A DNA stretch of 56,897 bases. It comes from Streptomyces aurantiacus. GTDB taxonomy: Bacteria; Actinomycetota; Actinomycetes; Streptomycetales; Streptomycetaceae. The notes below the pieces were generated by a model. It was not told the origin of the DNA. It ran no database searches and saw only the letters and a list, made by a program, of their open reading frames with translations. The position numbers and the translations under genes were made by a program. Positions 8,943-16,834 of this stretch are shown in pieces. Where the stretch lies: positions 1 to 56,897 of the forward strand of contig NZ_LIPP01000032.1 of the NCBI RefSeq assembly GCF_001418335.1. Direction: 5' to 3'. Positions within the stretch are counted from its first letter, which is position 1; each line of letters opens with the position of its first letter.

Positions 8943-8985
8943 CCCCGAAGGGCCCGGCTCCGGAGACGGAGCGGGCCCTTCGGGG
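8943..8985. terminator. Bidirectional hairpin terminator
   Basis: The stem CCCCGAAGGGCCC... pairs with GGGCCCTTCGGGG across a short GGAGAC loop, about 18 paired bases with one bulge. It lies 28 bp past the chelatase stop and between convergent genes (chelatase right, lactonase left), so it can serve both strands. No strong U-tract, which is common in Streptomyces. Confidence 0.8.
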
Positions 8986-8998
8986 TTCGGTCAGAGGG

Positions 8999-9062
8999 TC
9001 CCGCTGATCCCGTCTGATCCCGCTGGCCCCGTCCGGTCCCGCTGGTCTAGCCGGTCCCGCTA
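8999..9062. repeat. Degenerate tandem GATCCCGCTG-type repeat
   Basis: About five loose copies of a (G/C)(A/G)TCCCGCTG-like decamer fill the gap between the hairpin and the lactonase stop, and the last copy runs into the stop codon. No function can be read from it. Confidence 0.4.
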
Positions 9063-10106
9063 GTCGAGCACCACGCAGGACGCCGCCGGGACCCTGACCG
9101 ACCCGCCGCGCCGGGGCACGCCCGTGCCGGGGTCCACCGTGAACCACGCGACGTTTCCCGAGCGCTCGTTGGCCACGTACAGGAAGCTGCCCGTCGGGTC
9201 CAGGGCGAGTGCGCGCGGCCAGACGCCGCCGCAGGACACCGTGGCGACCAGTCTCAGCCCCTCGCCGGCCGCGCCGGGCACGAGCACGGAGACGACGTCC
9301 TGACCGCGCGTGGCGGTCCAGACGAAGCGGCCGTCGGGCGACACGACGATGCCGGACGGGTAGGCGTCGCCGTCCGGGAGGTCGGGCAGCACGAGGGTCT
9401 CCCCCACCGGCTTGAGCGCGCCTCTGACGGCGTCCCAGCGGCAGGCGGTGACGGTCGGCGAGAGTTCGTTGAGGACGTAGGCGCGTTCGCCGTCGGGGTG
9501 GAACGCCAGGTGGCGGGGGCCCGAGCCGGGCCGCAGCGCGATCTCCCTGTGCAGGGCGAGCGTGCCGTCGCGCAGCGCGCACACCCGCACCGAGTCGGTG
9601 CCGAGGTCGACGCTCACGGCCCACCGTCGGCTCGGATCGGGCTGGACGTGGTGGGCGTGCGGGCCCTGCTGGCGCTGCGTGTGCGGACCGGTGCCCTCGT
9701 GGCGCAGCACCCCGGAGACGGCGGCGAGGCTCCCGTCGTGGCGCACGGGCAGGGCACTGACGCTGCCGGAGCCGTAGTTGGCGGTCAGCACGTGCCCGTC
9801 GAAGAGGCTCAGGTGCGTGGGCCCGCTGCCGCCGACCGGCACCAACGGGCCGGCCAGCGACGGCTCGTCGCCCTTCACCCGGTAGGCGGCGACCGCGCCC
9901 TCCGTCGTCTCGCTCACCGCGTAGAGCATGTCTCCGCCGGGCGACAGCGCCAGGTACGAGGGGTCGGCGACGCCGTTCACGGCGCTCAGCAGGGTGAGCG
10001 CGCCGGTTTCCCCGTCCACGGCGGCGGTGAGCACGCCCAGGCCTCCCGCCGCGGTGAAGGAGCCGATGTACGCCCGTCGCCGCAGTCCGCCGCCGCCGTC
10101 TGTCAC
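9060..10106 (-). CDS. Lactonase-family seven-bladed beta-propeller (6-phosphogluconolactonase-like)
   Basis: About 348 residues with the YbhE/3-carboxymuconate-cyclase fold. Signatures include AYIGSFTAAGGLGVLTAAVDGETGAL at the start, PSYLALSPGGDMLYAVSE, GSGPTHLSLF, GPHAHHVQPDPSRRWAVSVDLGTDSV, GSGPRHLAFHPDGERAYVLNE, YPSGIVVSPDGRFVWTATRG and WPRALALDPTGSFLYVANERSGN; each repeated HxxxDP/SPDG segment is one blade. The likely activity is hydrolysis of a sugar lactone such as 6-phosphogluconolactone, but close relatives are uncharacterised. The start is GTG with GAGGGGAC upstream. A DasR-like dre lies 62 bp upstream of the start, which would tie it to amino-sugar supply. Confidence 0.87.
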   Translation of the reverse strand: MTDGGGGLRRRAYIGSFTAAGGLGVLTAAVDGETGALTLLSAVNGVADPSYLALSPGGDMLYAVSETTEGAVAAYRVKGDEPSLAGPLVPVGGSGPTHLSLFDGHVLTANYGSGSVSALPVRHDGSLAAVSGVLRHEGTGPHTQRQQGPHAHHVQPDPSRRWAVSVDLGTDSVRVCALRDGTLALHREIALRPGSGPRHLAFHPDGERAYVLNELSPTVTACRWDAVRGALKPVGETLVLPDLPDGDAYPSGIVVSPDGRFVWTATRGQDVVSVLVPGAAGEGLRLVATVSCGGVWPRALALDPTGSFLYVANERSGNVAWFTVDPGTGVPRRGGSVRVPAASCVVLD

Positions 10107-10120
10107 TGCGTCCCCTCTCG

Positions 10121-10149
10121 GTGCACGTCTTTGAGGTCGTGCACGTCTT
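10121..10149. repeat. 11-bp direct repeat in the lactonase promoter region
   Basis: GTGCACGTCTT occurs at 10121-10131 and again at 10139-10149, an 18-bp period. It lies between the dre-like site and the lactonase start codon and could be a second regulator site. Confidence 0.4.
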
Positions 10150-10167
10150 GGGGCGACGGTAGCAGCG

Positions 10168-10183
10168 ATTGGCCTAGACCAGA
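10168..10183. promoter_or_regulatory. Candidate DasR-responsive element (dre)
   Basis: The 16-mer ATTGGCCTAGACCAGA has the dre core TGGTCTAGACCA with one mismatch (C for T). DasR is the GntR-type GlcNAc-responsive regulator of Streptomyces. The site is upstream of the leftward lactonase gene (start 10106). The FUSC gene next to it ends here, so the lactonase is the only sensible target. Confidence 0.55.
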
Positions 10184-10248
10184 GCGGAACCTTGCTGCGC
10201 CTCGCCGAGCGCCCGGCCCGGTGCCGCCGGATGGTGCACGCGCAGGTT

Positions 10249-11733
10249 TCAGGCGCTCACGAGCGAGCCGCGCAGGGGTGTGGCCAGCGCGGCGAGCGCT
10301 CGTTCGAGGCCGTGGAGGTGGGCGAGGGCCTGCTCGGCCCCCGGGTGGTGGCCGGGAACGCCGCCGGTCGCCGTCATGGCGTGTTCCGGCACCGCGCCGA
10401 CCAGGACCTCCACCGCCGTCTCCACGCGCCCGCAGGCGGCGGTGAGGCGCGCGTCGTGCGAGGCGTCCGGGTCGGCGGCCACGGCCGCGAGACCCCGTAC
10501 CTCCCGCGCGCAGTCGTCGAGGAGGGCGAGCACCTGTCGGGCGCGTTCCTTGCGGGTCCGCATCGGGTTGAGGGGGTGCACGAGCGGCGCGAGCGTGAAC
10601 CGGACCCGGCCGAGCACCGCCTCCAGCTCCGCCGCCCGTGGCGCGGGGTCGGCGCCGGCGTCACCGGCGAGGCGTCGGGCCGCCGCCGCGGTGCACCCGT
10701 GCACGGCGCGTACCGCCTGGCCCACCCAGCGGTCGGTGACCGCGTGCGTGGTGACCGGCAGGACCAGCGCGACGGCGAGTACGGCGCCGAGCGCGCCGGC
10801 GGCGGTCTCCGCGAGACGCAGGCCCAGCAGACCCGGGTGCAGCACACCGAGCAGCCCGTACAGCAGGCCCGTCAGCACGGTGACGAAGAACATCATCCAG
10901 CTGTACGAGAGCGGCGCCGTGTAGAAGATGCCCCAGACGCAGACGGCCACGATCGCCGCCGTGGGCGCCGGAGCGCCGTCCAGGGGGACGGCGACGAGCA
11001 GTCCGGCCGCGATGCCGGTGACCGTGCCGAGGACGCGCCGGAAGCCCCGTACGAGGGTCTCGCCGCGCGAGGACGTGTTGACGAAGATCCACCAGGCGGT
11101 GCCCACGGCCCAGTACCAGCGCTCGTGCGAGAGGACCTGGCCCGCGGCGATCGCGATCGCGCACGCGGCCGTCGCCTGGAAGGCCTGGCGGGTGGTCGGC
11201 CGGGCGAGACCGCGGCCGGCCGGGGCGGCGGGCGTGACCGGCGCGGGGGTACGCCGTTCGACGCACCACGCGCCGAACCGCACCACCGAGGCCGCGGCCA
11301 GCGACAGGGCCATCGCGGCGTACAGCTGCGGAAGCTCACCGGGGACCGTGTGCAGGAACTGGGCGATGAAGAAGGTCATGAACGCGAAGATGCCGAGCGC
11401 GTGGCCGCGGGGTCCCCAGCGGCGGGCGTACACCCCGCAGAAGATCACGGCGAGCCAGACCGCGTCGCGCAGGGTCGGCACGGCGTGCAGCGCGGCCGCG
11501 AGGGCGAGGACGGGGAAGCCGACGGCGGGCAGCAGGGCGGTGGTGACCGCCTGGCCGCGCACGGTCGAATCGCCGACCGTGAACAGCGCGAGGAGCGCGG
11601 TGAGCCCTCCGGTGATCGAGGCGGGCAGCGAGAGCCCGGCGAGCTCCGACACGGTCACCGCGAGACCGATGCCGAGCACGGCCCGCAGCGAGATCCGCAG
11701 CCGTACCAGGCCCGGATCCGGAGCCATGAACAT
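10249..11733 (-). CDS. FUSC-family (aromatic acid exporter-like) membrane protein
   Basis: About 494 residues. Several hydrophobic helices are visible in two blocks: roughly residues 15-150 (LGIGLAVTVSELAGLSLPASI, VTTALLPAVGFPVLALAAALH, FAFMTFFIAQFLHTV) and 200-330 (ACAIAIAAGQVLSHERWYWAVGTAWWIFVNTSSRGETLVRGFRRVLGTVTGIAAGLLVAV, MMFFVTVLTGLLYGLLG). The segment RWYWAVGTAWWIFV...RGFRRVLGTVTGI is the FUSC signature. The C-terminal third is a cytoplasmic helical domain. Likely role: efflux of aromatic carboxylates or similar anions. I chose the ATG at 11733 after GGTGAAGAAG; a GTG at 11742 and an ATG at 11727 are alternatives. It is divergent from an Lrp/AsnC regulator, with an inverted repeat between them, so substrate-induced control is likely. 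Confidence 0.85.
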   Translation of the reverse strand: MFMAPDPGLVRLRISLRAVLGIGLAVTVSELAGLSLPASITGGLTALLALFTVGDSTVRGQAVTTALLPAVGFPVLALAAALHAVPTLRDAVWLAVIFCGVYARRWGPRGHALGIFAFMTFFIAQFLHTVPGELPQLYAAMALSLAAASVVRFGAWCVERRTPAPVTPAAPAGRGLARPTTRQAFQATAACAIAIAAGQVLSHERWYWAVGTAWWIFVNTSSRGETLVRGFRRVLGTVTGIAAGLLVAVPLDGAPAPTAAIVAVCVWGIFYTAPLSYSWMMFFVTVLTGLLYGLLGVLHPGLLGLRLAETAAGALGAVLAVALVLPVTTHAVTDRWVGQAVRAVHGCTAAAARRLAGDAGADPAPRAAELEAVLGRVRFTLAPLVHPLNPMRTRKERARQVLALLDDCAREVRGLAAVAADPDASHDARLTAACGRVETAVEVLVGAVPEHAMTATGGVPGHHPGAEQALAHLHGLERALAALATPLRGSLVSA

Positions 11734-11885
11734 CTTCTTCACCGTCGGAAACCCGCCCCCGTTTCGCACACCGTCCCGGACCCGGCTTCCGGGGCATGGG
11801 AATGGCGCCGCTGGTCCGGCCGGCTTCCTTGCCGTCCGGCGCTTCACGACGCCATTGATGACCACACGTTAAGCAAGGGGAGGGC

Positions 11886-11920
11886 AGTGGCTCAACAGGC
11901 TTCTGAACCACTGAGCCATT
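11886..11920. promoter_or_regulatory. Inverted repeat between FUSC and Lrp genes, likely Lrp operator
   Basis: AGTGGCTCA at 11886-11894 and TGAGCCATT at 11912-11920 form 9-bp arms (one mismatch) around a 17-bp spacer. The spacing suits an Lrp/AsnC dimer. It sits 49 bp before the lrp start and 153 bp before the exporter start. Confidence 0.55.
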
Positions 11921-11968
11921 GGTACAGTCGGCGATGATCAGCCGAGACCGCAGGGAGGCCAACGGACC

Positions 11969-12445
11969 ATGGCAGTGGACGAGCTCGACACCCGTATCCT
12001 CCGGCTGCTCCTGGAACAGCCGAGCACGAGCGTGCGGGAGTACGCCCGCGTCCTCGGTGTCGCCCGGGGCACGCTGCAGGCGCGGCTCGACCGGCTGGAG
12101 CGGGACGGGGTGATCACCGGTACGGGCCCGTCGCTGTCCCCTGCCGCGCTGGGCCACCCGGTGCTCGCGTTCGTACACATCGAGGTCACCCAGGGGAATC
12201 TCGACGACGTGGGGGACGCGCTGGCCGCCGTGCCGGAGATCATCGAGGCGTTCTCGATCACCGGTGGGGGAGATCTGCTGACGCGGGTCGTCGCGCGGGA
12301 CAACGGTCATCTGGAGGATGTGATCCAGTCGCTGATCAGTCTGCCGGGGGTCGTTCGTACGCGGACCGAGGTGGTGCTGCGGGAGCGGGTGCCGCAACGG
12401 GTGCTGCCGTTGGTGGAGTCGATCGGCCGTACGGGCCGGGGTTGA
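11969..12445 (+). CDS. Lrp/AsnC-family transcriptional regulator
   Basis: 158 residues, normal for the family. The N-terminal helix-turn-helix is LDTRILRLLLEQPSTSVREYARVLGVARGTLQARLDRLERDGVI (residues about 6-50), and the rest is the ligand-binding RAM domain with FVHIEVTQGN and AFSITGGGDLLTRVVARDN. Such proteins form octamers that respond to amino acids or aromatic metabolites. It is divergent from the FUSC exporter and probably controls it; an inverted repeat at 11886-11920 is the likely site. The stop codon lies inside a 23-bp tandem duplication (12433-12478). Confidence 0.9.
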   Translation: MAVDELDTRILRLLLEQPSTSVREYARVLGVARGTLQARLDRLERDGVITGTGPSLSPAALGHPVLAFVHIEVTQGNLDDVGDALAAVPEIIEAFSITGGGDLLTRVVARDNGHLEDVIQSLISLPGVVRTRTEVVLRERVPQRVLPLVESIGRTGRG

Positions 12446-12478
12446 GCGGCGGTGCGGGCCGGGGTTGAGCGGCGGTGC
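12433..12478. repeat. Exact tandem duplication of 23 bp at the end of the Lrp gene
   Basis: A 23-bp unit beginning GGGCCGGGGTTGAGCGG occurs exactly twice head to tail (12433-12455, 12456-12478). The first copy contains the last codons and the TGA of the Lrp gene. A third, partial copy (GGGCCGG) follows. Confidence 0.8.
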
Positions 12479-12495
12479 GGGCCGGTCGGTTGGTT

Positions 12496-12619
12496 GTCCG
12501 CGCCTTCGGCGGGGGCTGGGTGCGCAGTTCCCCGCGCCCCTGAAAAGCACCCCCGGCCGTCGCCTTCGTCCGTCCGCGCCTTCGGTGAGGGCTTGGCGCG
12601 CGGTTCCCCGCGCCTCTGA
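12496..12619. repeat. Two copies of a Streptomyces-type intergenic repeat
   Basis: Copy one at 12496-12543 runs GTCCGCGCCTTCGG...GCAGTTCCCCGCGCCCCTGA; copy two at 12572-12619 is the same with several changes. The GTTCCCCGCGCCYCTGA core is familiar as a dispersed intergenic sequence of Streptomyces chromosomes. Its role is unknown; parts could fold in RNA. Confidence 0.6.
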
Positions 12620-12643
12620 CGGGGCGCCGCGTGGGTGCCCCTG

Positions 12644-13216
12644 CTACTTCACTCCCGCCGCGTCCAGCAAGGCCGTTGCCGTGGTGGTGGTCAGGCCCTG
12701 GAGGGTTTCCGCCTTTGCGCCGGCTCGGGCGCTGGCGCCGTCGAAGATCAGGGTGAGCTGGCGGGCGAGGAGTTCGGGGTCGCGGGCGCCACCGCGCTCG
12801 GCGTCCACCCGGAACGCCTCGATCAGCGTGCCCTTGACCCGCAGGGCGACGACGCTCGCCGGATGCTCGGGGTCCTTGAGCTCGACCATGGCCGACAGAT
12901 ACGGACACCCCCGGTAGTCGTCCTCCGTCGACGCCTGCTCCAACTGCTCGAAGACGTACAGGATCCGCTCCCGGGGCGCCCGGGGGTCGTCGGGGCCGGG
13001 GCGGAGCCTGCGCCCGTACTCCGGCGCGCGCCGCTCCAGGCTCGCCGCGAGCACCTCGTCCTTGCTCGCGAAGAGCTGGTACATCGAGCGCTTGGACACC
13101 CCGGCGGCCCGGCACAGCGCCTCGACGCCGAGGGAGACGCCGTCGCGGTAGAAGAGCTCCATGGCCGCGTCGAGCAGCCGGTCCCTCGTGGATGTCTTGT
13201 CCGTACTGGTGGCCAT
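12644..13216 (-). CDS. TetR/AcrR-family transcriptional regulator
   Basis: 190 residues. The N-terminal DNA-binding domain is STRDRLLDAAMELFYRDGVSLGVEALCRAAGVSKRSMYQLFASKDEVLAASLERRAPEY (residues 9-66), in its standard form. The C-terminal ligand domain contains a GCPYLSAMVELKDPEHPASV segment, typical of the TetR group with a Cys in the pocket (GC[PL] motif). It lies 58 bp downstream of an SDR gene on the same strand, so the two are probably one operon. The twin AAACCGATCGGTTT palindromes upstream of that SDR (14030-14075) are the likely operators, giving autoregulation. Confidence 0.9.
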   Translation of the reverse strand: MATSTDKTSTRDRLLDAAMELFYRDGVSLGVEALCRAAGVSKRSMYQLFASKDEVLAASLERRAPEYGRRLRPGPDDPRAPRERILYVFEQLEQASTEDDYRGCPYLSAMVELKDPEHPASVVALRVKGTLIEAFRVDAERGGARDPELLARQLTLIFDGASARAGAKAETLQGLTTTTATALLDAAGVK

Positions 13217-13274
13217 GGGAGCGAGGCTACCTCCGGGGGACGACAGCCGGAAACTGGTCGGTATACCGGGACGG

Positions 13275-13976
13275 TCAGGCCGCCAACTGCGGGTACAGGA
13301 CCGACAGGTCGGCCGCGAGTCCCGACTTGACCCGGCGGGACAGGTCGTCGGCGAGCACCTCGAAGGCCCCGCTCTCGATGCCGTCGAGCGCCTGGGCCGC
13401 CACGTCCACGGGCGAGGACTTGGGCGCGTCGATCGCCGCGGTCATGTCCGTGTCGACGTAGCCGACATGGAGCCCCGTGACACCGATTCCCCGCGGGGCC
13501 AGGTCCAGCCGCAGGGAGTTCGTCTGGGACCAGAGCGCGGCCTTGGAGGCGCTGTACGAGCCGGCGAGGCCGATCCACGACAGCACGGAGTGGACGTTGA
13601 GGATGTGGCCGCCGCCGTTGCGCTCGATGACGGGGACGAACGCCCGGGCGGTGAGCAGCGGCCCGTAGAAGTTCGTCTCGAAGTCCCGGCGCACGTCGTC
13701 GACCGGCGCGTCGAGGAAGGACGCGTTGACGGAGACGCCCGCGTTGTTGATCAGGACGGTGACGTCGCCGGCCTGCTCGGCCGCCGCCGCGACGGACGCG
13801 GGGTCGGTGACCTCCAGGGCCAGCGGTACGGCCCGGGTGTCCGTGATCGTCCGCGGGTCGCGGGCGGTGGCGTACACCTTCTTCGCCCCCCGCTCGAAGA
13901 GCCCTTCCACCAGCGCCTTGCCGATGCCCCGGCTGCCGCCGGTCACCAGGACGACGGAACCCTCGATTGCGGTCAT
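13275..13976 (-). CDS. SDR family NAD(P)-dependent oxidoreductase
   Basis: 233 residues, classical SDR. The cofactor motif TGGSRGIG lies at residues 12-19, NNAG at about 76-79, the catalytic Ser in HILNVHSVLSW, and the YSASK Tyr-Lys pair near residue 140. The C-terminus diverges and the protein is slightly short for the family. Substrate is unknown. It is the first gene of a likely two-gene operon with the TetR gene at 12644. The region upstream holds two identical 14-bp palindromes that should make it inducible. Confidence 0.9.
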   Translation of the reverse strand: MTAIEGSVVLVTGGSRGIGKALVEGLFERGAKKVYATARDPRTITDTRAVPLALEVTDPASVAAAAEQAGDVTVLINNAGVSVNASFLDAPVDDVRRDFETNFYGPLLTARAFVPVIERNGGGHILNVHSVLSWIGLAGSYSASKAALWSQTNSLRLDLAPRGIGVTGLHVGYVDTDMTAAIDAPKSSPVDVAAQALDGIESGAFEVLADDLSRRVKSGLAADLSVLYPQLAA

Positions 13977-14029
13977 GACACTCTCCGAGACTCAGCACGT
14001 GCGTCACACGCAGCACACGCATCACGCGA

Positions 14030-14075
14030 AAACCGATCGGTTTCCGTCTGCTCGAAACGGTAAACCGATCGGTTT
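14030..14075. promoter_or_regulatory. Two identical 14-bp perfect palindromes (TetR operators)
   Basis: AAACCGATCGGTTT occurs at 14030-14043 and 14062-14075, centres 32 bp apart (three helical turns). The pair lies 54-99 bp upstream of the SDR start and just past the end of fprA at 14087. Perfect symmetry and duplication point to a TetR-type operator for the TetR encoded at 12644-13216. Confidence 0.8.
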
Positions 14076-14086
14076 CACAAAGCAAG

Positions 14087-15451
14087 CTACGCGCCGCTTG
14101 CCTCGATCATGTCCTCGCGCTCCACGAGCTTCACCCGCTCGCGGCCCTGGGGCTCCCCCAGCGCCTTCTCGGCGGCGTCCAGGCGGTACCAGCCCTCCCA
14201 CGTGGTGAAGCGGACGTTCCGGTCGGCGAGGAACGCGTCCACCGACTCCGGGTCCGGCGACACGGGGGTCTGCAGACGGCCGTTCCGGTGGTCGTCGAGG
14301 AGGCTGGCGACCGTCTCGTTGGCGTCGCCCTTGGTGTGGCCGATGAGGCCCACAGGACCGCGCCGGATCCACCCGGTGACGTACGTCGACCGCAGGTGCT
14401 CGCCGGTCTCCTCGATCACCCGGCCCGCGTTGTCCGGGACGGTGCCCGAGTCGACGTCCCAGGGCAGCTTGGGCAGCTTGTCGGACAGGTAGCCGACGGC
14501 ACGGTAGACCGCGCCGAGGTCCCAGTCCTTGAACTCGCCGGTGCCCTTGACGTTGCCGGTGCCGTCCAGCGCTGTGCGCTCCGTGCGCAGGCCGACGACC
14601 TTGCCGTCCTCGCCGAGGATCTCGGTCGGCGACTCGAAGAAGTGCAGGAACAGCTTGTGCCGCCGGTCGCCGACGTCGCGGATCGCCCAGTTCTCCAGGG
14701 TCTTGGCGACCATGTCGGCCTGCTTGCTGCCGCGCCGGGTCGCGATCGAGCCGTCGTCGTAGTCGATGTCCTCGGGGTCGACGATGACCTCGATGTTCGG
14801 CGAGTGGTCAAGCTCCCGCAGCTCCAGCGGGCTGAACTTCGCCTGCGCCGGGCCGCGGCGGCCGAAGACGTGGACCTCCACGGCCTTGTTGGCCTTGAGC
14901 CCCTCGTGGACGTTCGGCGGGATCTCGGTCGGCAGCAGCTCCTCCGCGGTCTTCGCGAGGATGCGCGCCACGTCGAGCGCGACGTTGCCGACGCCGAGGA
15001 CGGCGACCTTCTCGGCCTCCAGCGGCCAGGTCCGCGGCACGTCCGGGTGCCCGTCGTACCAGGAGACGAAGTCCGCCGCGCCGTGGGAGCCGTCGAGCCC
15101 GATACCGGGTATGTCGAGGGCCCGGTCGGCCGTCGCTCCGGTGGAGAAGATCACCGCGTCGTAGAAGGCGCGCAGGTCGTCCAGGTTGATGTCGCCCGGG
15201 TAGTCGACGTTGCCGAAGAGGCGGATCTGCGGCTTGTCCAGCACCTGGTGCAGGGCCGTGATGATGCCCTTGATGCGCGGGTGGTCGGGGGCGACGCCGT
15301 AACGGATCAGACCGAAGGGGGCCGGCATCCGCTCGAAGAGGTCGATGGAGACACCGGGCTCGACGGCCACTGCGGACTTCAACAGCGCGTCGGCGGCGTA
15401 GATCCCGGCGGGGCCGGCTCCGACTATGGCTACCCGCAGGGGGCGAGGCAT
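14087..15451 (-). CDS. fprA: Ferredoxin--NADP+ reductase, FprA type
   Basis: 454 residues, the exact size of actinobacterial FprA. FAD site VAIVGAGPAGIYAADALL at the N-terminus, GLIRYGVAPDHPRIKGI, NADP site VAVLGVGNVALDVARIL, VHVFGRRGPAQAKFS, and C-terminal GWIRRGPVGLIGHTKGDANETV, all intact. It transfers electrons from NADPH to ferredoxin. An iron-box-like sequence lies 52 bp upstream, suggesting higher expression under iron shortage. It is not part of the paa operon (which ends at 15656), since a 200-bp gap with palindromes separates them. Paralogue at 100-1470; this copy is closer to the canonical family sequence. Confidence 0.93.
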   Translation of the reverse strand: MPRPLRVAIVGAGPAGIYAADALLKSAVAVEPGVSIDLFERMPAPFGLIRYGVAPDHPRIKGIITALHQVLDKPQIRLFGNVDYPGDINLDDLRAFYDAVIFSTGATADRALDIPGIGLDGSHGAADFVSWYDGHPDVPRTWPLEAEKVAVLGVGNVALDVARILAKTAEELLPTEIPPNVHEGLKANKAVEVHVFGRRGPAQAKFSPLELRELDHSPNIEVIVDPEDIDYDDGSIATRRGSKQADMVAKTLENWAIRDVGDRRHKLFLHFFESPTEILGEDGKVVGLRTERTALDGTGNVKGTGEFKDWDLGAVYRAVGYLSDKLPKLPWDVDSGTVPDNAGRVIEETGEHLRSTYVTGWIRRGPVGLIGHTKGDANETVASLLDDHRNGRLQTPVSPDPESVDAFLADRNVRFTTWEGWYRLDAAEKALGEPQGRERVKLVEREDMIEASGA

Positions 15452-15502
15452 GTTCAGGTTCCCTTCGAGCGATGATCAGGAGTACTCACGGGGAGCCTAA
15501 AC

Positions 15503-15521
15503 TAAGGCAAGCCTAAGTCAG
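15503..15521 (-). promoter_or_regulatory. Candidate iron box (DmdR1/IdeR site) upstream of fprA
   Basis: TAAGGCAAGCCTAAGTCAG matches the 19-bp IdeR/DmdR consensus TWAGGTWAGSCTWACCTWA at about 14 positions, with the left half and centre best kept. An additional GCCTAAA half-site lies just beside it at about 15495. It is 52 bp from the fprA start, a good place for a repressor. Confidence 0.5.
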
Positions 15522-15536
15522 TAGCCGGGCTGGATC

Positions 15537-15561
15537 TATGACGTCATAAGGCCGACTTATG
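15537..15561. promoter_or_regulatory. Overlapping palindromes between paaE and fprA
   Basis: TATGACGTCATA (15537-15548) is a perfect 12-bp palindrome, and CATAAG-GCCGA-CTTATG (15545-15561) is a 6-bp-armed inverted repeat that overlaps it. They lie 86-110 bp upstream of fprA and about 95 bp past the paaE stop. Either an operator for fprA or a weak terminator element; no U-tract is seen. Confidence 0.4.
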
Positions 15562-15655
15562 AGTTAAGTGCCCATGGTGAGTGGCCCGTGGTGAGTATCC
15601 GTCCACCGCCCGTCAGCGCCCCTCAGCACCGCCCGTCACCGGCTGTCAGTGCCCG

Positions 15656-16834
15656 TCAGACGTCGTAATCCACGGTCAGCGTCTCGGAGACAGGGTATGA
15701 CTGGCAGGTCAGGACGTAGCCCGCGGCCACCTCGGCGTCCTCCAGGGCGAAGTTGCGGCGCATGTCGGCCTTGCCGTCGGTGATCAGGGCGCGGCAGGTG
15801 CCGCAGACGCCGCCCTTGCAGGCGAAGGGCAGGTCGGGGCGGGTCCGCTGGGCGCCTTCGAGGATGCTCCGGTCCCTGACCAGGGCCGAGGTGGTGGAGC
15901 GGCCGTCGAGCGTGACGGTGACCTGGCTGACGGGCCCCCGCAGCGCGGCCTCCTCGTGACGCACCTCTCGTACGGGCTCGTCGTCGGCGTAGAAGAGTTC
16001 CCGGTGGACGCGGTCGCCGTGCACGCCGAGGCCGGTCAGGACCCGCTGGGCGTCGAGGACCATGCCGTGCGGCCCGCACAGCCACCAGTGGTCCACCGCC
16101 GCCACGTCGACCAGCGAGCCGACGAGTGCCGAGAGCCGGTCCGCGTCGAGCCGGCCGGAGAGCACCTCGGCCTCGCGGGGCTCGCGGGACAGCACGTGGG
16201 CGAGCTGGAACCGGGCCGGATACAGGTCCTTCAGGTCCGCCAGTTCGTCGGCGAACATCACCGTGTCCGTGCGCCGGTTGCCGTAGAAGAGGGTGACCGT
16301 CGAGCGCGGGTCGGCGGCCAGGACGGACTCGGCGATGGAGAGCATCGGCGTGACACCGGAGCCGGCCGCGACCAGCACATGGTGACCGGGCGTGGTGAGG
16401 TCGGGCGTGAACGTGCCGGTGGGGGCCATCACCTGAACCGTGTCCCCCGGCCGCACCTCACGCACGAGCCACGCCGAGAAAAGGCCGCCCGGCACCACGC
16501 GCACTCCGATGCGGGGCGCCGAACCGGCCGGCGAACAGATCGAGTACGAGCGCCGCTCGTCCCGTCCGTCGACCTCGCGCCGCAGCGTCAACGACTGCCC
16601 GGGCGCGAAGGCGAACTCCGCCGCCAGCTCCGCCGGGATCTCGAAGCTCACGGCCGCCGCGTCCTCGCAGAGCGGCTGCACGGCGGCGACGCGCAGAGCG
16701 TGGAAGGCCGGGCGGCGGCGCACGCGCGCGGGCACCGGCCGCACGGGGGCGGCTGCCGGGGCCTCGGCAGCCCGGTTCGCCGGACTCGCCGCACTCGCCG
16801 CACTCGCCGCCGGCTCTTCCCTCAGGCCTTCCAT
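15656..16834 (-). CDS. paaE: Phenylacetyl-CoA epoxidase reductase subunit PaaE
   Basis: About 392 residues. It delivers electrons from NADPH to the di-iron epoxidase PaaABC. Layout: an Ala/Pro-rich N-terminal tail (about 50 residues, longer than usual), an FAD-binding domain with RRSYSICS, an NAD(P) domain with HHVLVAAGSGVTPMLSIAESV and WLCGPHGMV, and a C-terminal plant-type 2Fe-2S domain with CKGGVCGTC...LTCQSYP. The ATG at 16834 shares one base with the paaD stop (TGATG), so translation is coupled. Last gene of the operon. Confidence 0.94.
   Translation of the reverse strand: MEGLREEPAASAASAASPANRAAEAPAAAPVRPVPARVRRRPAFHALRVAAVQPLCEDAAAVSFEIPAELAAEFAFAPGQSLTLRREVDGRDERRSYSICSPAGSAPRIGVRVVPGGLFSAWLVREVRPGDTVQVMAPTGTFTPDLTTPGHHVLVAAGSGVTPMLSIAESVLAADPRSTVTLFYGNRRTDTVMFADELADLKDLYPARFQLAHVLSREPREAEVLSGRLDADRLSALVGSLVDVAAVDHWWLCGPHGMVLDAQRVLTGLGVHGDRVHRELFYADDEPVREVRHEEAALRGPVSQVTVTLDGRSTTSALVRDRSILEGAQRTRPDLPFACKGGVCGTCRALITDGKADMRRNFALEDAEVAAGYVLTCQSYPVSETLTVDYDV

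Noticed and set aside
10192..11937. Plus-strand frame of 581 codons opposite the FUSC exporter
   Set aside because: Arg/Gly/Glu-rich antisense product without domain; the minus-strand gene has clear TM helices.
12496..12619. Repeat pair considered as CRISPR
   Set aside because: Only two imperfect copies with no regular spacers.
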